Notes under the pieces: model-generated
Seen by the model: only the letters and a program-made list of their open reading frames with translations
Told to the model about the DNA's origin: nothing
Database searches by the model: none
Source of the DNA: an uncultured Caldimonas sp.
GTDB taxonomy: Bacteria; Pseudomonadota; Gammaproteobacteria; Burkholderiales; Burkholderiaceae
Assembly (NCBI RefSeq): GCF_946480305.1
Contig: NZ_CAMLJQ010000086.1
Location: 1 to 7,583, forward strand
DNA: 7,583 nucleotides
Reading direction: 5' to 3'
Position numbers and translations under genes: made by a program
Part shown: positions 7,471-7,583 of the stretch, one piece after another
Position numbering within the stretch: the first letter of the stretch is position 1
Layout: each line of letters starts with the position of its first letter

Positions 7471-7499
7471 TGTATGTCCCCCGGCCAGGGGGACATACA
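7471..7499. repeat. Perfect inverted repeat, 12-base arms with 5-base spacer
   Basis: TGTATGTCCCCC (7471-7482) and GGGGGACATACA (7488-7499) are exact reverse complements around GGCCA. As RNA this would be a strong hairpin. There is no T-run on either side, so it is not a typical terminator. Possible roles are an operator for the promoter about 40 bases downstream, a REP-type dispersed element, or part of a structured RNA. The palindromic hexamers CACGTG (7498-7503) and ACATGT (7504-7509) adjoin it. Confidence 0.85.
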
Positions 7500-7535
7500 C
7501 GTGACATGTGGCAAGAAGAAAGTCGCAGGACCCGC

Positions 7536-7565
7536 TTGCATTGCTTTTTCGTTTCGTGCTACAGT
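7536..7565 (+). promoter_or_regulatory. Candidate rightward sigma-70 promoter for a gene beyond the window
   Basis: TTGCAT (7536-7541) and TACAGT (7560-7565) are separated by 18 bases, and TG-C directly precedes the -10, making an extended -10 (TGCTACAGT). The spacer contains a T-rich run (TTTTTCGTTT). Transcription would start near 7572 and leave the window at once, so the gene served is unknown. The -10 is fair (4 of 6) and the -35 partial (3 of 6). Confidence 0.45.
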
Positions 7566-7583
7566 CACTGTCTTCGCTGATCA

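Larger units (their letters stand above)
7264..7583. other. Gene-free stretch upstream of aat with several dyads
   Basis: I see no convincing gene in these 320 bases. A plus-strand frame from ATG 7351 stays open to the window edge (77 codons). It lacks a ribosome site, has weaker third-position G/C bias than the neighbouring genes, runs through a palindrome and resembles nothing known to me. The stretch holds a terminator-like hairpin facing aat (7312-7341), a small dyad GGTT-CCCC-AACC (7371-7382), a 29-base inverted repeat (7471-7499), and a probable rightward promoter (7536-7565). The dyads, and a terminator with no gene seen in front of it, make a small RNA or a structured aat leader possible; neither is shown. 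Confidence 0.5.

Noticed and set aside
7235..7507. 90-codon minus-strand frame overlapping the aat start
   Set aside because: It crosses the terminator and the palindrome, has no recognisable domain and overlaps aat in another frame.
7351..7583. Plus-strand frame starting at ATG 7351 and running off the window
   Set aside because: No ribosome site, weaker third-position G/C bias than the neighbours, passes through the 29-base palindrome and the probable promoter, and the translation resembles nothing known. A partial gene cannot be fully excluded without sequence to the right.

Overview
The window is dense, high-GC DNA that reads as a betaproteobacterium, most likely Burkholderiales (Comamonadaceae or the Rubrivivax/Leptothrix group). 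This is inferred from protein similarity recalled from memory and from codon usage; no search was run. Nine protein genes are supported. Eight are complete and one is cut by the left edge. No rRNA, tRNA, CRISPR array, insertion sequence or phage gene was seen.

Left part (1-3679). A nearly complete electron-transfer flavoprotein:ubiquinone oxidoreductase gene runs leftward out of the window. Divergent from it across about 250 bp is a tight rightward operon: a short-chain dehydrogenase/reductase, a YceH (DUF480) winged-helix protein and a hotdog-fold acyl-CoA thioesterase. These three genes overlap by 1 and 4 bases (TGATG and ATGA), so they are probably translationally coupled. The theme is acyl-CoA and fatty-acid or branched-chain oxidation, with electrons delivered to quinone.

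Middle (3683-5718). A small PAS plus LuxR-type helix-turn-helix regulator lies on the minus strand, divergent from the two subunits of a succinyl-CoA:3-ketoacid CoA-transferase (scoA, scoB), which activates acetoacetate for ketone-body or ketogenic catabolism. The 118-bp gap between regulator and transferase holds a perfect 20-bp inverted repeat placed almost equally far from both start codons. It is the best candidate operator in the window. The regulator's DNA-binding domain resembles that of FixJ, and the operator half-site resembles the FixJ site.

Right part (5738-7263). A leftward two-gene operon, aat-bpt, joined by an ATGA overlap, encodes the two leucyl-transfer enzymes of the bacterial N-degron pathway. 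Aat modifies N-terminal Lys/Arg and Bpt modifies N-terminal Asp/Glu, making substrates for ClpS/ClpAP.

Right edge (7264-7583). No convincing gene is visible. The stretch holds a strong GC-rich terminator pointing toward aat, a perfect 12-bp-arm inverted repeat, and a likely rightward promoter for a gene beyond the window. This segment and the sco operator are the least explained parts. The rest is conventional metabolism, and I see no clear new multi-gene system.
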